A DNA stretch of 64,000 bases from Amycolatopsis viridis (GTDB lineage: Bacteria > Actinomycetota > Actinomycetes > Mycobacteriales > Pseudonocardiaceae), in assembly GCF_011758765.1 (NCBI RefSeq), contig NZ_JAANOU010000001.1:620001-684000 (forward strand), given 5' to 3'. The notes under the pieces are model-generated. The model worked only from the letters and a program-made list of their open reading frames with translations, was not told the origin of the DNA and ran no database searches. The position numbers were made by a program, and so were the translations under genes. Below, piece after piece: positions 7,776 through 15,360 of the stretch. Position 1 is the first letter of the stretch. The number at the start of each line of letters is the position of its first letter.

Positions 7776-8932
7776 ACTTCGAGCTGGTCGAACGGGTTCG
7801 CCACCGGCTGGCGGGCACCGGTGCCGGCACCGATCCGGTGGCGCTGGCAGACGCGGTCCGCGCCGAGGCGGGGCGCCCGGTCGGGCACACCGAGGTCCTG
7901 GACGCGCTGCGCGTGGTCCGGCAGGAGCTGGCCGGCGCGGGGCCGCTGGAGCCGTTGCTGTCCCTGCCCGGCGTCACCGACGTCCTGGTGACCGGGCCGG
8001 ACGAGGTCTGGGTGGATGGCGCCGACGGTCTCCGACGCACCGAGGTGCGTTTCCCCAGCGACGATTCGGTGCGCCGCCTCGCCCAGCGGCTCGCGCTGGC
8101 AGCCGGACGGCGGCTCGACGACGCCCAGCCGTACGTCGACGGCTGGCTTCCCGGCCTCGGCCCGCACGGCCGGGTCCGGCTGCACGCCGTGCTACCGCCG
8201 ATCGCGGCGGACGGTACCTGCGTGTCGCTGCGCCTCCTCCGGCCGGCCGTGCACGACCTTGCCGCCTTGCGTGCGCTGGGCACGTTCGGGGCGGACGGTG
8301 TCGAACTGGTCGAGGCCGTCGTCGCCGCCCGGCTGTCCTTCCTCGTCACCGGCGGCACCGGCGCGGGCAAGAGCACGCTGCTCGCGGCGATGCTCGGGGC
8401 CGTCAATCCCGCCGAGCGGATCGTGTGTGTCGAGGACGCAGCCGAGCTCCAGCCCGCCCACCCGCAGTTCGTGCGTCTGATCGCCCGTCCGCCGAATGTC
8501 GAGGGGGCAGGCGAGGTGGGCCTGCGGGACCTGGTGCGCCAGGCGTTGCGCATGCGGCCCGACCGGCTCGTCGTCGGCGAGGTCCGGGGACACGAGGTGT
8601 GCGAGTTGCTGAACGCGTTGAACACCGGGCACGACGGCAGCGCGGGAACCCTGCACGCGAACTCGACGGCGGAAGTACCCGCACGGCTAGAAGCACTCGC
8701 CGCGCTGGGTGGCCTGTCCCGCGCCGCGCTGCACAGTCAGCTCGCGGCGGCCGTCCAGGTCGTGCTCCACATGCGCCGCTCGGCGTCCGGACGACGCGAG
8801 CTGGCCGAAGTCGGCGTACTCAGCCGCGCGGACAACGGGGACGTACGCGTGCTCCCCGTGTGGCAGGAGGGCGAATGGACGAAGCGGCGCGTGCTCTTCT
8901 CCGCGTTGTTGCCCCGGACGGACGGCCGATGA
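7772..8932 (+). CDS. tadA: TadA/CpaF-family secretion ATPase
   Basis: A 386-residue type II/IV secretion ATPase. The Walker A box TGGTGAGKST is at about residues 193-202, the acidic Asp box is in VCVEDAAEL, the Walker B is RLVVGEVRG at about 264-272, and the His box includes GTLHANS. It should power assembly of Flp-type pili at the inner face of the membrane. Coupled to ssd by ATGA. After its stop, an ATGA-overlapping frame of 33 codons (8929-9030) runs into tadB and may be a leader peptide or a relic. Confidence 0.94.
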   Translation: MNFELVERVRHRLAGTGAGTDPVALADAVRAEAGRPVGHTEVLDALRVVRQELAGAGPLEPLLSLPGVTDVLVTGPDEVWVDGADGLRRTEVRFPSDDSVRRLAQRLALAAGRRLDDAQPYVDGWLPGLGPHGRVRLHAVLPPIAADGTCVSLRLLRPAVHDLAALRALGTFGADGVELVEAVVAARLSFLVTGGTGAGKSTLLAAMLGAVNPAERIVCVEDAAELQPAHPQFVRLIARPPNVEGAGEVGLRDLVRQALRMRPDRLVVGEVRGHEVCELLNALNTGHDGSAGTLHANSTAEVPARLEALAALGGLSRAALHSQLAAAVQVVLHMRRSASGRRELAEVGVLSRADNGDVRVLPVWQEGEWTKRRVLFSALLPRTDGR

Positions 8933-9011
8933 GCCGCTCCGAGACCCTTCGCGCTCCATCCGCTGCTGGACCTACGCACCCGGTTGTCCTCACCGGCGGG
9001 GTGGGTGACCC

Positions 9012-9809
9012 ATGTTGGCCCAGTCTCTGACCTGCGCGGGCGTGGCGGTGCTCTGCTGGCCACCGGTGCGCGGCGCTGCAGCCCGCCTGCGAGCGCTCGT
9101 CCCACCGGCCGAGCGGCGGCCGCTCCCGAAGCCTCGGCCGGTGTACGCGGTGGCGCTGGTTCCCGTGTTGTTCCTCGTACCGCCGATGGTGTGCGCTGCC
9201 GGGGTCCTGCTCGGCTGGGCCGGGTGGCACCGGTGGCGCGCCCGCCGCGCGGCGAAGACAGGGTTGGCGATGCGCCGGGCGCTGGCTGAGGCCTTGCACG
9301 CCATGGTCGTCGATCTCCGGGCGGGTGCGCCGCCCGCGCTGGCCGCGGAGTCCGCGGCAGCCGATGCGGCCCCTCCGGTCGCCGACATCCTCGAAGCCGT
9401 GTCCGGCGCCGCCCGCCTCGGCAGCGACCTCGCTGCGGCTCTGGCGACGGTCCCGACCGCGGACCCACTGCTGCCTGCCCGGGGACGCCTGGTGCGCGCA
9501 TGGGTGCTGAGCCAACGGCACGGGCTCCCGCTCGCGGACCTGCTCGATGCGGTCCGCCGGGACATCTCCGCCGAACTGCGCTTCACGAGCCAGGCCGAGG
9601 CCGCGATGGCCGGACCCCGTGCCAGCGCCGCGGTGCTCGCGGCCCTGCCCGGATTCGGGCTGCTGTTGGGGGAGGGGATGGGCGCGCATCCGGTGCACAT
9701 CCTTCTCGCGACCGGCGGCGGCAACCTGCTCTTGCTGCTCGGCACCGGGCTGGTGATCGCGGGCGGGACGTGGAGTGCCCGGATCACGAGACGAGGAGCG
9801 CTGCGATGA
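9012..9809 (+). CDS. tadB: TadB-like type II secretion system F-domain protein
   Basis: A 265-residue membrane protein with hydrophobic segments near residues 1-20, 42-70 and, at the C-terminus, about 210-255. Between them lies an F-domain-like helical region (MRRALAEALHAM to the mid-200s) typical of pilus inner-membrane platform proteins. It lies between tadA and tadC, overlapping tadC by ATGA. The Shine-Dalgarno is weak (GGTGGG), and the start is preceded by an 80-nt gap holding a short overlapping frame, so translation may depend on coupling. Confidence 0.85.
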   Translation: MLAQSLTCAGVAVLCWPPVRGAAARLRALVPPAERRPLPKPRPVYAVALVPVLFLVPPMVCAAGVLLGWAGWHRWRARRAAKTGLAMRRALAEALHAMVVDLRAGAPPALAAESAAADAAPPVADILEAVSGAARLGSDLAAALATVPTADPLLPARGRLVRAWVLSQRHGLPLADLLDAVRRDISAELRFTSQAEAAMAGPRASAAVLAALPGFGLLLGEGMGAHPVHILLATGGGNLLLLLGTGLVIAGGTWSARITRRGALR

Positions 9810-10387
9810 GCGCGGCCACCACAGTCGTCGCGTTGCTGGGCGCGGCGCTGCTGACCCTGCCGGGCAGGCCGGTTCCCGGTCTGCGGTTGACCCGCCTCTT
9901 CCCCGCGCCACGGGCACCTGCTCGGCTCCGGCGTCGCCGGCTGCGCAGTGACCCGCTCGACCTCGCCGCGAGCTGGGACCTGCTGGCCGCCTGCCTGCGC
10001 GCTGGGCAACCGGTCCCGGCTGCACTGCGAGCGGTGGCCGACGACGGCGTGGGACCGGAAGCGCAGGCCCTCCGCGCGACGGCCGGTCTGCTGGAACTCG
10101 GCGCGGATGCGAACGAGGCATGGGTGCCCGCGCTGGACTGCTCCGGCACCGCCGAATTCGCGCGCGCGGCCAGGCGGACCGCACGCAGCGGGACCACCCT
10201 CGCCGACGCAGCCGCCGATCTGGCCAGCGGCATCCGTGCCGGCCTGGGAGACCGAGCCGAGGCACGCGCCCAGCGGGCGGGCGTGCTGATCGCCGGGCCG
10301 CTTGGCCTCTGCTTCCTCCCGGCCTTCGTGTGCCTCGGGGTCGTGCCCGTGGTCCTCGGTCTGGCCGGCCGCCTCAATGTGTTCTGA
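9806..10387 (+). CDS. tadC: TadC-like type II secretion system F-domain protein
   Basis: A 193-residue partner of TadB, with an N-terminal membrane segment (residues 3-20), a helical F-domain centred on residues 50-150 and a C-terminal hydrophobic pair (about 162-190). It is shorter than proteobacterial TadC (about 320 residues), as usual in actinobacteria. ATGA-coupled to tadB. With TadB it should form the membrane platform for pilus assembly. Confidence 0.82.
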   Translation: MSAATTVVALLGAALLTLPGRPVPGLRLTRLFPAPRAPARLRRRRLRSDPLDLAASWDLLAACLRAGQPVPAALRAVADDGVGPEAQALRATAGLLELGADANEAWVPALDCSGTAEFARAARRTARSGTTLADAAADLASGIRAGLGDRAEARAQRAGVLIAGPLGLCFLPAFVCLGVVPVVLGLAGRLNVF

Positions 10388-10416
10388 CCCTCCACAGTAG
10401 AGAGAAGAGGTACCCC

Positions 10417-10653
10417 ATGTTGTTCCGCACCAAGCCCACCGGCCGTCACGCCGCCCCGGCCCCACCCCGCTGGTGGCGCCGCTGGTTCCGTCCGGCGGTG
10501 GCCGCGGACGACGGGATGAGCACCGCCGAGTACGCGATCGGCACGATCGCCGCCGCTGCCCTCGCCGCCGTGCTCTACTCCGTCGTGACGGGAGACTCGG
10601 TGGTCGGCGCGCTCACCGGGCTGGTCCAGCAAGCCCTCACCCCGGGGTTCTGA
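10417..10653 (+). CDS. flp: Flp-like prepilin (DUF4244)
   Basis: A 78-residue DUF4244 protein. Its centre, DDGMSTAEYAIGTIAAAAL, is a class of prepilin signal: predicted cleavage after the glycine at residue 33, with glutamate at +5 followed by tyrosine and a hydrophobic helix. This is the likely major pilin of the system. The start has the purine-rich Shine-Dalgarno AGAGAAGAGG 6 nt upstream. Its stop overlaps the tadE start (TGATG). No prepilin peptidase gene is in the window, so processing must rely on an enzyme elsewhere. Confidence 0.87.
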   Translation: MLFRTKPTGRHAAPAPPRWWRRWFRPAVAADDGMSTAEYAIGTIAAAALAAVLYSVVTGDSVVGALTGLVQQALTPGF

Positions 10654-11075
10654 TGGCGGCCCGTCCCCGCGCCGGCCCGTCCGGGAAGCGCCGGGGCCCG
10701 GTGCCAACTCGCCGGGCCGGACGACCGACCGCGGATCGTGGGGCTGTGACGGTCGAGGCGGCGATCGCGTTGTGCGCCCTGACGGTGGTGGTCGGGATGG
10801 TGCTCGCCGGCATGACGGCCATCTCCGGTCAGCTGCGCTGCACCGACGCCGCCCGTGAAGCCGCACGGCTCGTCGCCCGGGGAGAACCGCAGCTGGCGGC
10901 GCAGGCGGTCACGCAGATCGCCCCCGCGGGTGCGCAACTCTCGGTGAAGACCGAGGGGGACGCCATCACCGTCGAGGTGCGGGCCTCCGCCGCCGGTTCG
11001 CTCCTGCCGGGCCTGCACCTGACTGCCAGCGCCTTCGCGGTGCTCGAACCGGGAGCCGGGGATGCACCACGCTGA
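10653..11075 (+). CDS. tadE: TadE-family pseudopilin-like protein
   Basis: A 140-residue protein with a basic, Arg/Pro-rich N-terminus and the TadE signature RGAVTVEAAIAL (about residues 29-40) leading into one transmembrane helix. A small extracytoplasmic domain follows. TadE proteins are minor pilins of Flp pili. The start overlaps the flp stop and the end overlaps the next TadE-like gene by 14 bp. Confidence 0.85.
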   Translation: MAARPRAGPSGKRRGPVPTRRAGRPTADRGAVTVEAAIALCALTVVVGMVLAGMTAISGQLRCTDAAREAARLVARGEPQLAAQAVTQIAPAGAQLSVKTEGDAITVEVRASAAGSLLPGLHLTASAFAVLEPGAGDAPR

Positions 11076-11613
11076 CCCGCGGTCCCGAGACGGGGAGCAG
11101 CGCCCACGGGACCAGACGTCCAGCCGGATCCCGCTGGCTCCACCCAGGGGATGCGCTGAGCGAGTACCGGACGATCAACCGCAGACCAGCCCCGGAGGGC
11201 GGCGACGTCCCCGTCCACCGGCGGCGCCCGAGCGGGGGAGCGGACCACGCCGCCAAGCCTCCTCACCGCCCGCGGACCACCACGAGCTGCGCGAGCGTGA
11301 TCGTGGTGCCGCGACCGTGTGGGCCGCCGGCGCGATCGCCGCGCTGCTGGTCATCGCGGGGCTGCTGTGGGGCCTCGGTGCCGCGACGATCGCACGGCAC
11401 CGGGCCGCCGGGGCCGCCGACCTGGCCGCGCTGGCGGCCGCCGGGCAGGCGCTCCGCGGTGCGGACGTCGCGTGCGGGCGGGCCCAGTGGGTCGCCGACC
11501 GGATGGCGGCCCGGATGGTGAGCTGCCGGTTCGACGGGTGGGACGCACTCGTCGAGGTGTCCGTCGACACCGGCCTCGGGTCGACACCCGGGCGGGCTCG
11601 GGCCGGGCCGTGA
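11062..11613 (+). CDS. Rv3654c-family TadE-like protein
   Basis: A 183-residue protein whose first 80 residues are hydrophilic and probably disordered. Then comes RGAATVWAAGAIAALLV, a TadE/TadG-like start of a membrane helix, and ARHRAAGAADLAALAAA, the conserved block of the family annotated near secretion and helicase genes (Rv3654c type). It is the last gene of the tad operon and is probably a second minor pilin. The long N-terminus comes from the ATG that overlaps tadE; an internal start nearer residue 60-80 is possible and would give a size closer to the family. Confidence 0.75.
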   Translation: MHHADPRSRDGEQRPRDQTSSRIPLAPPRGCAERVPDDQPQTSPGGRRRPRPPAAPERGSGPRRQASSPPADHHELRERDRGAATVWAAGAIAALLVIAGLLWGLGAATIARHRAAGAADLAALAAAGQALRGADVACGRAQWVADRMAARMVSCRFDGWDALVEVSVDTGLGSTPGRARAGP

Positions 11614-12138
11614 TGCGCTCGGACGTCGGTGCGGTCGGCCGCGGACCACCCGCCGCATTGGCTGCACATCGCGGCTTGGCCGCGGGATGAGCCGGAAGAC
11701 GCGAGCGGGCTCCGGGAGCGGCGGAGCTGGGCAACCCGTGCCACCGCGGGGCGGACGCCTCCCGGGCCGGGGTGAGTGGTGCGACGAGCGGTCACCGCCG
11801 GGGTGAGTGGTGGGTGAGCCGGCGCCGGGTGGGCGGTCGCCCTCGTGCGGCGAGCGGTCACCGGCTCCGGCCGGCGACCTGGCCGCGAGTATCGAGAAAA
11901 CATCGGTATGCAGGAGAAACGTGTGCTGGAGATCACGTGCGGGTGTCGAGGCCGGACCCGGTTCGCCGCCGGGAGGGGATCGGCCGTGGGTGTTCGGCCG
12001 GGCCGAGCGGGCTGGTTCGCTCGTCGCCCCGGAGCGGCCGGTTGTCGCGCGGCGGGTTCCGGCACTGTGCAACTTGCCGTTTATTGAACACAGGCAGCCA
12101 CCGCGAGCGGTGGAACAAGCAAGGAGTTGTGGACGGAA
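11614..12138. other. Non-coding gap between the tad operon and the Prim-Pol-like gene
   Basis: No gene is supported. The left half contains short direct repeats: a 16-bp unit GCCGGGGTGAGTGGTG at 11766-11781 and 11797-11812, and a 13-bp unit CGAGCGGTCACCG at 11785-11797 and 11851-11863. This could be a decayed repeat or a regulatory region. Short frames such as one beginning at 11908 lack homology I recognise and any convincing ribosome binding site. Confidence 0.45.
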
Positions 12139-12765
12139 ATGTTGGACACGGATTGGTCGGACAGCTGGCGGGGCGCCTTCCGCATCGAGCTTCGTGCGGA
12201 GGCCATCGGCCTTGCCTGGCACGGGTGGCCGGTGCTGCCCGGCACGTTTCCGGCGCACGCCGAGGCCGGAGGCTCGTGGACCGGTCCGGTGCCCGTCCAC
12301 CAGGACTGGGCCGACCGGCTCGACGCCCACCCCAACGAGGTGGCCACCTGGTGGAACGGCCGGCCCTACAGCCTCCTCGTCGCGACCGGCACCGTGCTGG
12401 ACGCCGTCGAGGTCCCCGATGAACTGGGCAAGCGGGCGGCTCGACTGCTCCGGGCCACCGGCCACCCCGCACCGATCGTGGCCACGCCCAACGGCCGCTG
12501 GCTGTTCCTGACCACCGTCGCCGACCGCCTCCCGCAGGAACTGGCCGCCGAAGGCACGGTCCGCTGGCACGGGCAGGGCAGCTGGATCCCGCTCCCGCCC
12601 ACCCCGTTCCAGCACGGCGTCGTCCACTGGCGGGTCAAGCCGGACGTGTGGGGCTGGCGCCTCCCGACCGCCGACGCAGTGCACTCGGTGCTCGCCCGCG
12701 CTCTCGACCAGCACGATGCTGACCAGGCCGCCTTCGCCGGCGCCGGTCAGTTCGCCGCAGCCTGA
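12139..12765 (+). CDS. Small protein with bifunctional DNA primase/polymerase (Prim-Pol) N-terminal-like domain
   Basis: A 208-residue protein resembling the actinobacterial single-domain Prim-Pol N-terminal family. It has an opening block LAWHGWPVLPGTFP, the middle block PNEVATWWNGRPYSLL, and the conserved HGQGSWIPLPP near residue 145. Many such proteins lack obvious catalytic acid pairs, so enzymatic activity is unproven. The ATG is preceded by AAGGAG at 12 nt; an upstream in-frame TTG is too close to that site. It ends in a 19-bp tail-to-tail overlap with the helicase gene on the other strand. Family assignment is from recognition of the motifs. Confidence 0.65.
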   Translation: MLDTDWSDSWRGAFRIELRAEAIGLAWHGWPVLPGTFPAHAEAGGSWTGPVPVHQDWADRLDAHPNEVATWWNGRPYSLLVATGTVLDAVEVPDELGKRAARLLRATGHPAPIVATPNGRWLFLTTVADRLPQELAAEGTVRWHGQGSWIPLPPTPFQHGVVHWRVKPDVWGWRLPTADAVHSVLARALDQHDADQAAFAGAGQFAAA

Positions 12766-15122
12766 GCCACCCCGTGGCCGTGCCGGGCGCTGTGAGAACT
12801 CACCGCCCCGAGCACGGTGTCCAGCACGGCCACCGCCCCCGCCTTGTCCAGTGGGTCGTTACCGTTCCCGCACTTCGGTGACTGCACACAGGACGGGCAT
12901 CCCGCCGGGCACTCGCAGGAGACGATGGCCTCCCGCGTAGCGGCCAGCCACGGGACCACGGCAGCGAAACCGCGATCGGCGAATCCCGCACCTCCGGGAT
13001 GGCCGTCGTGCACGAACACCGTCGCCTCCCCGGTGTCAGCGTGCAACGCGGTCGAGACGCCGCCGATATCCCACCGGTCGCACGTAGCGAACAGCGGTAG
13101 CAGGCCGATCGCCGCGTGCTCGGCGGCGTGCAGGGCGCCGGGGATGCGCGCCGGATCCAGACCGGCGCCCCCCGGCGCCCCGCCGACCTCCAGCAACTCC
13201 GGGCGGATCGTGTACCAGACCGCCCGCGTCTCCAACGTCTGCGCCGGCAGGTCCAGCGCCACCTGATCCAGCACCTCGCCCGACGGGCGGCGCCGCAGAT
13301 ACCCCACCACCTGCGAAGTCACCGCGACCTCCCCCAGGCACACGCTCACCCCGCCGTAGTCCACCCGCTCCTGGGTGCGCAGCACCGCGATGTCGGCGAC
13401 CTCCCGCGCCGACGTGGTCCACTCCGGATCCTCCGCGTGCACCAGCGCGATGCCGGACTCCAGATCCAGCTCGTCCACCACGTACGACGAGCCCTGGTGC
13501 AGGTACACCGCCCCCGGGTGCACGGTCGTGCACGCCGAACCCGGGTCGACCGTGCCCAGCAGCCGTGACGTGTCCGCCTCGACCACGGCGATCTGCTCGC
13601 CACCCGAGCCGCGGATGTCCACCTCGTACTGCGGCCGGTCTCGTGACGTCCAGTACCAGCCACTCGGGCGGCGGCGCAGCAGCCCGTCGGCCACGAGCCG
13701 GTCCAGCACCTCCCGCGCCGCGACACCACCGAACGTCTCCAGCTCACCGCTGGTCAACGGCAACTCCGCCGCCGCGCACGCCAGCTGCGGCGCCAGCACG
13801 TACGGGTTCGACGGATCCAGCACCGCCGTCTCCACCGGCCGCTCCAGCACCGCCGCCGGGTGGTGCACCAGATACGTGTCCAGCGGATCGTCCCGCGCCA
13901 CGAACACGACCAGCGCATCGTCCCCGGCCCGCCCGGCCCGCCCCGCCTGCTGCCAGAACGACGCCAGCGTGCCCGGATACCCGGCCAGCACCACCGCGTC
14001 CAGCCCCGCGATGTCCACCCCCAGCTCCAGCGCGTTCGTCGTCGCGACACCCGTCAGCTCACCCGACAGCAGCGCCCGCTCCAGCGCCCGCCGCTCCTCC
14101 GGCAGGAAACCAGCCCGGTACGCCGCCACCTGCGACGGCAGCTCGCTGTCCACTTCGGACAACAAGCGCCGGGCGCCCAGCGCGGTCAGCTCCGCGCCCC
14201 GCCGGGACCGGACGAACGCCAGCGTCCGCGCGCCCTCGATGACCAGCTCCGCGAGGATCCGGCTCGCCTCCGCGCCGGCCGACCGGCGCACCGGGGCACC
14301 GTGCTCGCCCAGGTAGTCCTCCAGCAGCGGGGGCTCCCACAGCGCCACCGTCCGCGCCCCGCGCGGCGACGCGTCCTCCACGACCGGCACGCAGTCGGCG
14401 CCGACCAGCCGGCACGCGAACTCGCCCGGCTCAGCCGTGGTCGCCGACGCCAGGATGAACACCGGCGACGACCCGTAGTGCCGCGCCACCCGTTGCAGCC
14501 GCCGCAGCAGCAACGCGACGTGCGACCCGAACACGCCGCGGTAGCTGTGGCACTCGTCGATCACGACGTAGGAGAGCTTGCGGAACAGCCGCGCCCAGCG
14601 CGAGTGCGCCGCCAGGATGCCGCGGTGCAGCATGTCCGGGTTCGTGAACACCCACCGCGCGTGTGCCCGAACCCAGTCGCGCTCGGCCATCGGCGTGTCC
14701 CCGTCGTACGACGCCGCGCGCACCCCGGGAACGTCCAGTCCGGACACCGCCCGCAGCTGGTCGGCGCCCAGCGCCTTGGTCGGCGAGAGGTACAGCGCGC
14801 ACGCCTTGTCGTCCGCCGCCAGCGCTGACAGGACCGGCAGCTGGTAGCACAACGACTTGCCGGAAGCCGTGCCCGTGGACACGACGACGTGCTGCCCGGC
14901 GAAGGCCAGCGACGCTGCTTCCGCCTGGTGCGCCCAGGGCCGCTCCACGCCGCCGGACCGCAGGGCCGCCACCACCCGCTCGTCCGCCCAGTCCGGCCAC
15001 TCGGTGTGCCGCGCCGCGCGCGCCGGCAGGTCGGCCACGTGGGTGACCGGGTCCTCCGGGATACCGGCGGTGACCCGGTGCAGCAGCCGCCGCGCCCGCT
15101 CGGTTCCCGCCACGACTTCCAC
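12747..15122 (-). CDS. DEAD/DEAH-box helicase with DUF1998 domain (MrfA/Hrq1-like)
   Basis: A 791-residue superfamily 2 helicase. Motif I is STGTASGKSLC (about 81-91), motif II is DECH, and the C-terminal helicase half carries the GRAGRAGDDAL block. The C-terminal DUF1998 region has a four-cysteine cluster CECPAGCPSCVQSPKC, a probable zinc site that is essential in Bacillus MrfA. MrfA and eukaryotic Hrq1 are 3'-5' helicases that help repair mitomycin-type DNA damage. The neighbourhood matches Rv3649. The cold-shock gene adjoining it in mycobacteria, as I recall, is absent here. Confidence 0.92.
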   Translation of the reverse strand: MEVVAGTERARRLLHRVTAGIPEDPVTHVADLPARAARHTEWPDWADERVVAALRSGGVERPWAHQAEAASLAFAGQHVVVSTGTASGKSLCYQLPVLSALAADDKACALYLSPTKALGADQLRAVSGLDVPGVRAASYDGDTPMAERDWVRAHARWVFTNPDMLHRGILAAHSRWARLFRKLSYVVIDECHSYRGVFGSHVALLLRRLQRVARHYGSSPVFILASATTAEPGEFACRLVGADCVPVVEDASPRGARTVALWEPPLLEDYLGEHGAPVRRSAGAEASRILAELVIEGARTLAFVRSRRGAELTALGARRLLSEVDSELPSQVAAYRAGFLPEERRALERALLSGELTGVATTNALELGVDIAGLDAVVLAGYPGTLASFWQQAGRAGRAGDDALVVFVARDDPLDTYLVHHPAAVLERPVETAVLDPSNPYVLAPQLACAAAELPLTSGELETFGGVAAREVLDRLVADGLLRRRPSGWYWTSRDRPQYEVDIRGSGGEQIAVVEADTSRLLGTVDPGSACTTVHPGAVYLHQGSSYVVDELDLESGIALVHAEDPEWTTSAREVADIAVLRTQERVDYGGVSVCLGEVAVTSQVVGYLRRRPSGEVLDQVALDLPAQTLETRAVWYTIRPELLEVGGAPGGAGLDPARIPGALHAAEHAAIGLLPLFATCDRWDIGGVSTALHADTGEATVFVHDGHPGGAGFADRGFAAVVPWLAATREAIVSCECPAGCPSCVQSPKCGNGNDPLDKAGAVAVLDTVLGAVSSHSARHGHGVAQAAAN

Positions 15123-15360
15123 GGTAGACAGCTTCGCACAGGTGTACGACAGAACTGGCCGGGCGGAAAAAGATCATGAACCGTGAGCAGGGTCACATGT
15201 ACGGAGTGTGATCGTTAGGGGACGCCCTGACCGCGCGGATTCCATTACCAATACACTCCGGGCAACCGGCACCACTTGTGGTGTAGATCCCATGCCAGCG
15301 TCGGCACGGCTTCCCCTAGGCGGGCTGTCACTGGCGACAGGAACGTTTCCAGGAGGACGG

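Noticed and set aside
11908-12087. A 60-codon frame before the Prim-Pol-like gene
   Set aside because: No ribosome-binding site and no homology I recognise; amino-acid make-up is like a shadow.
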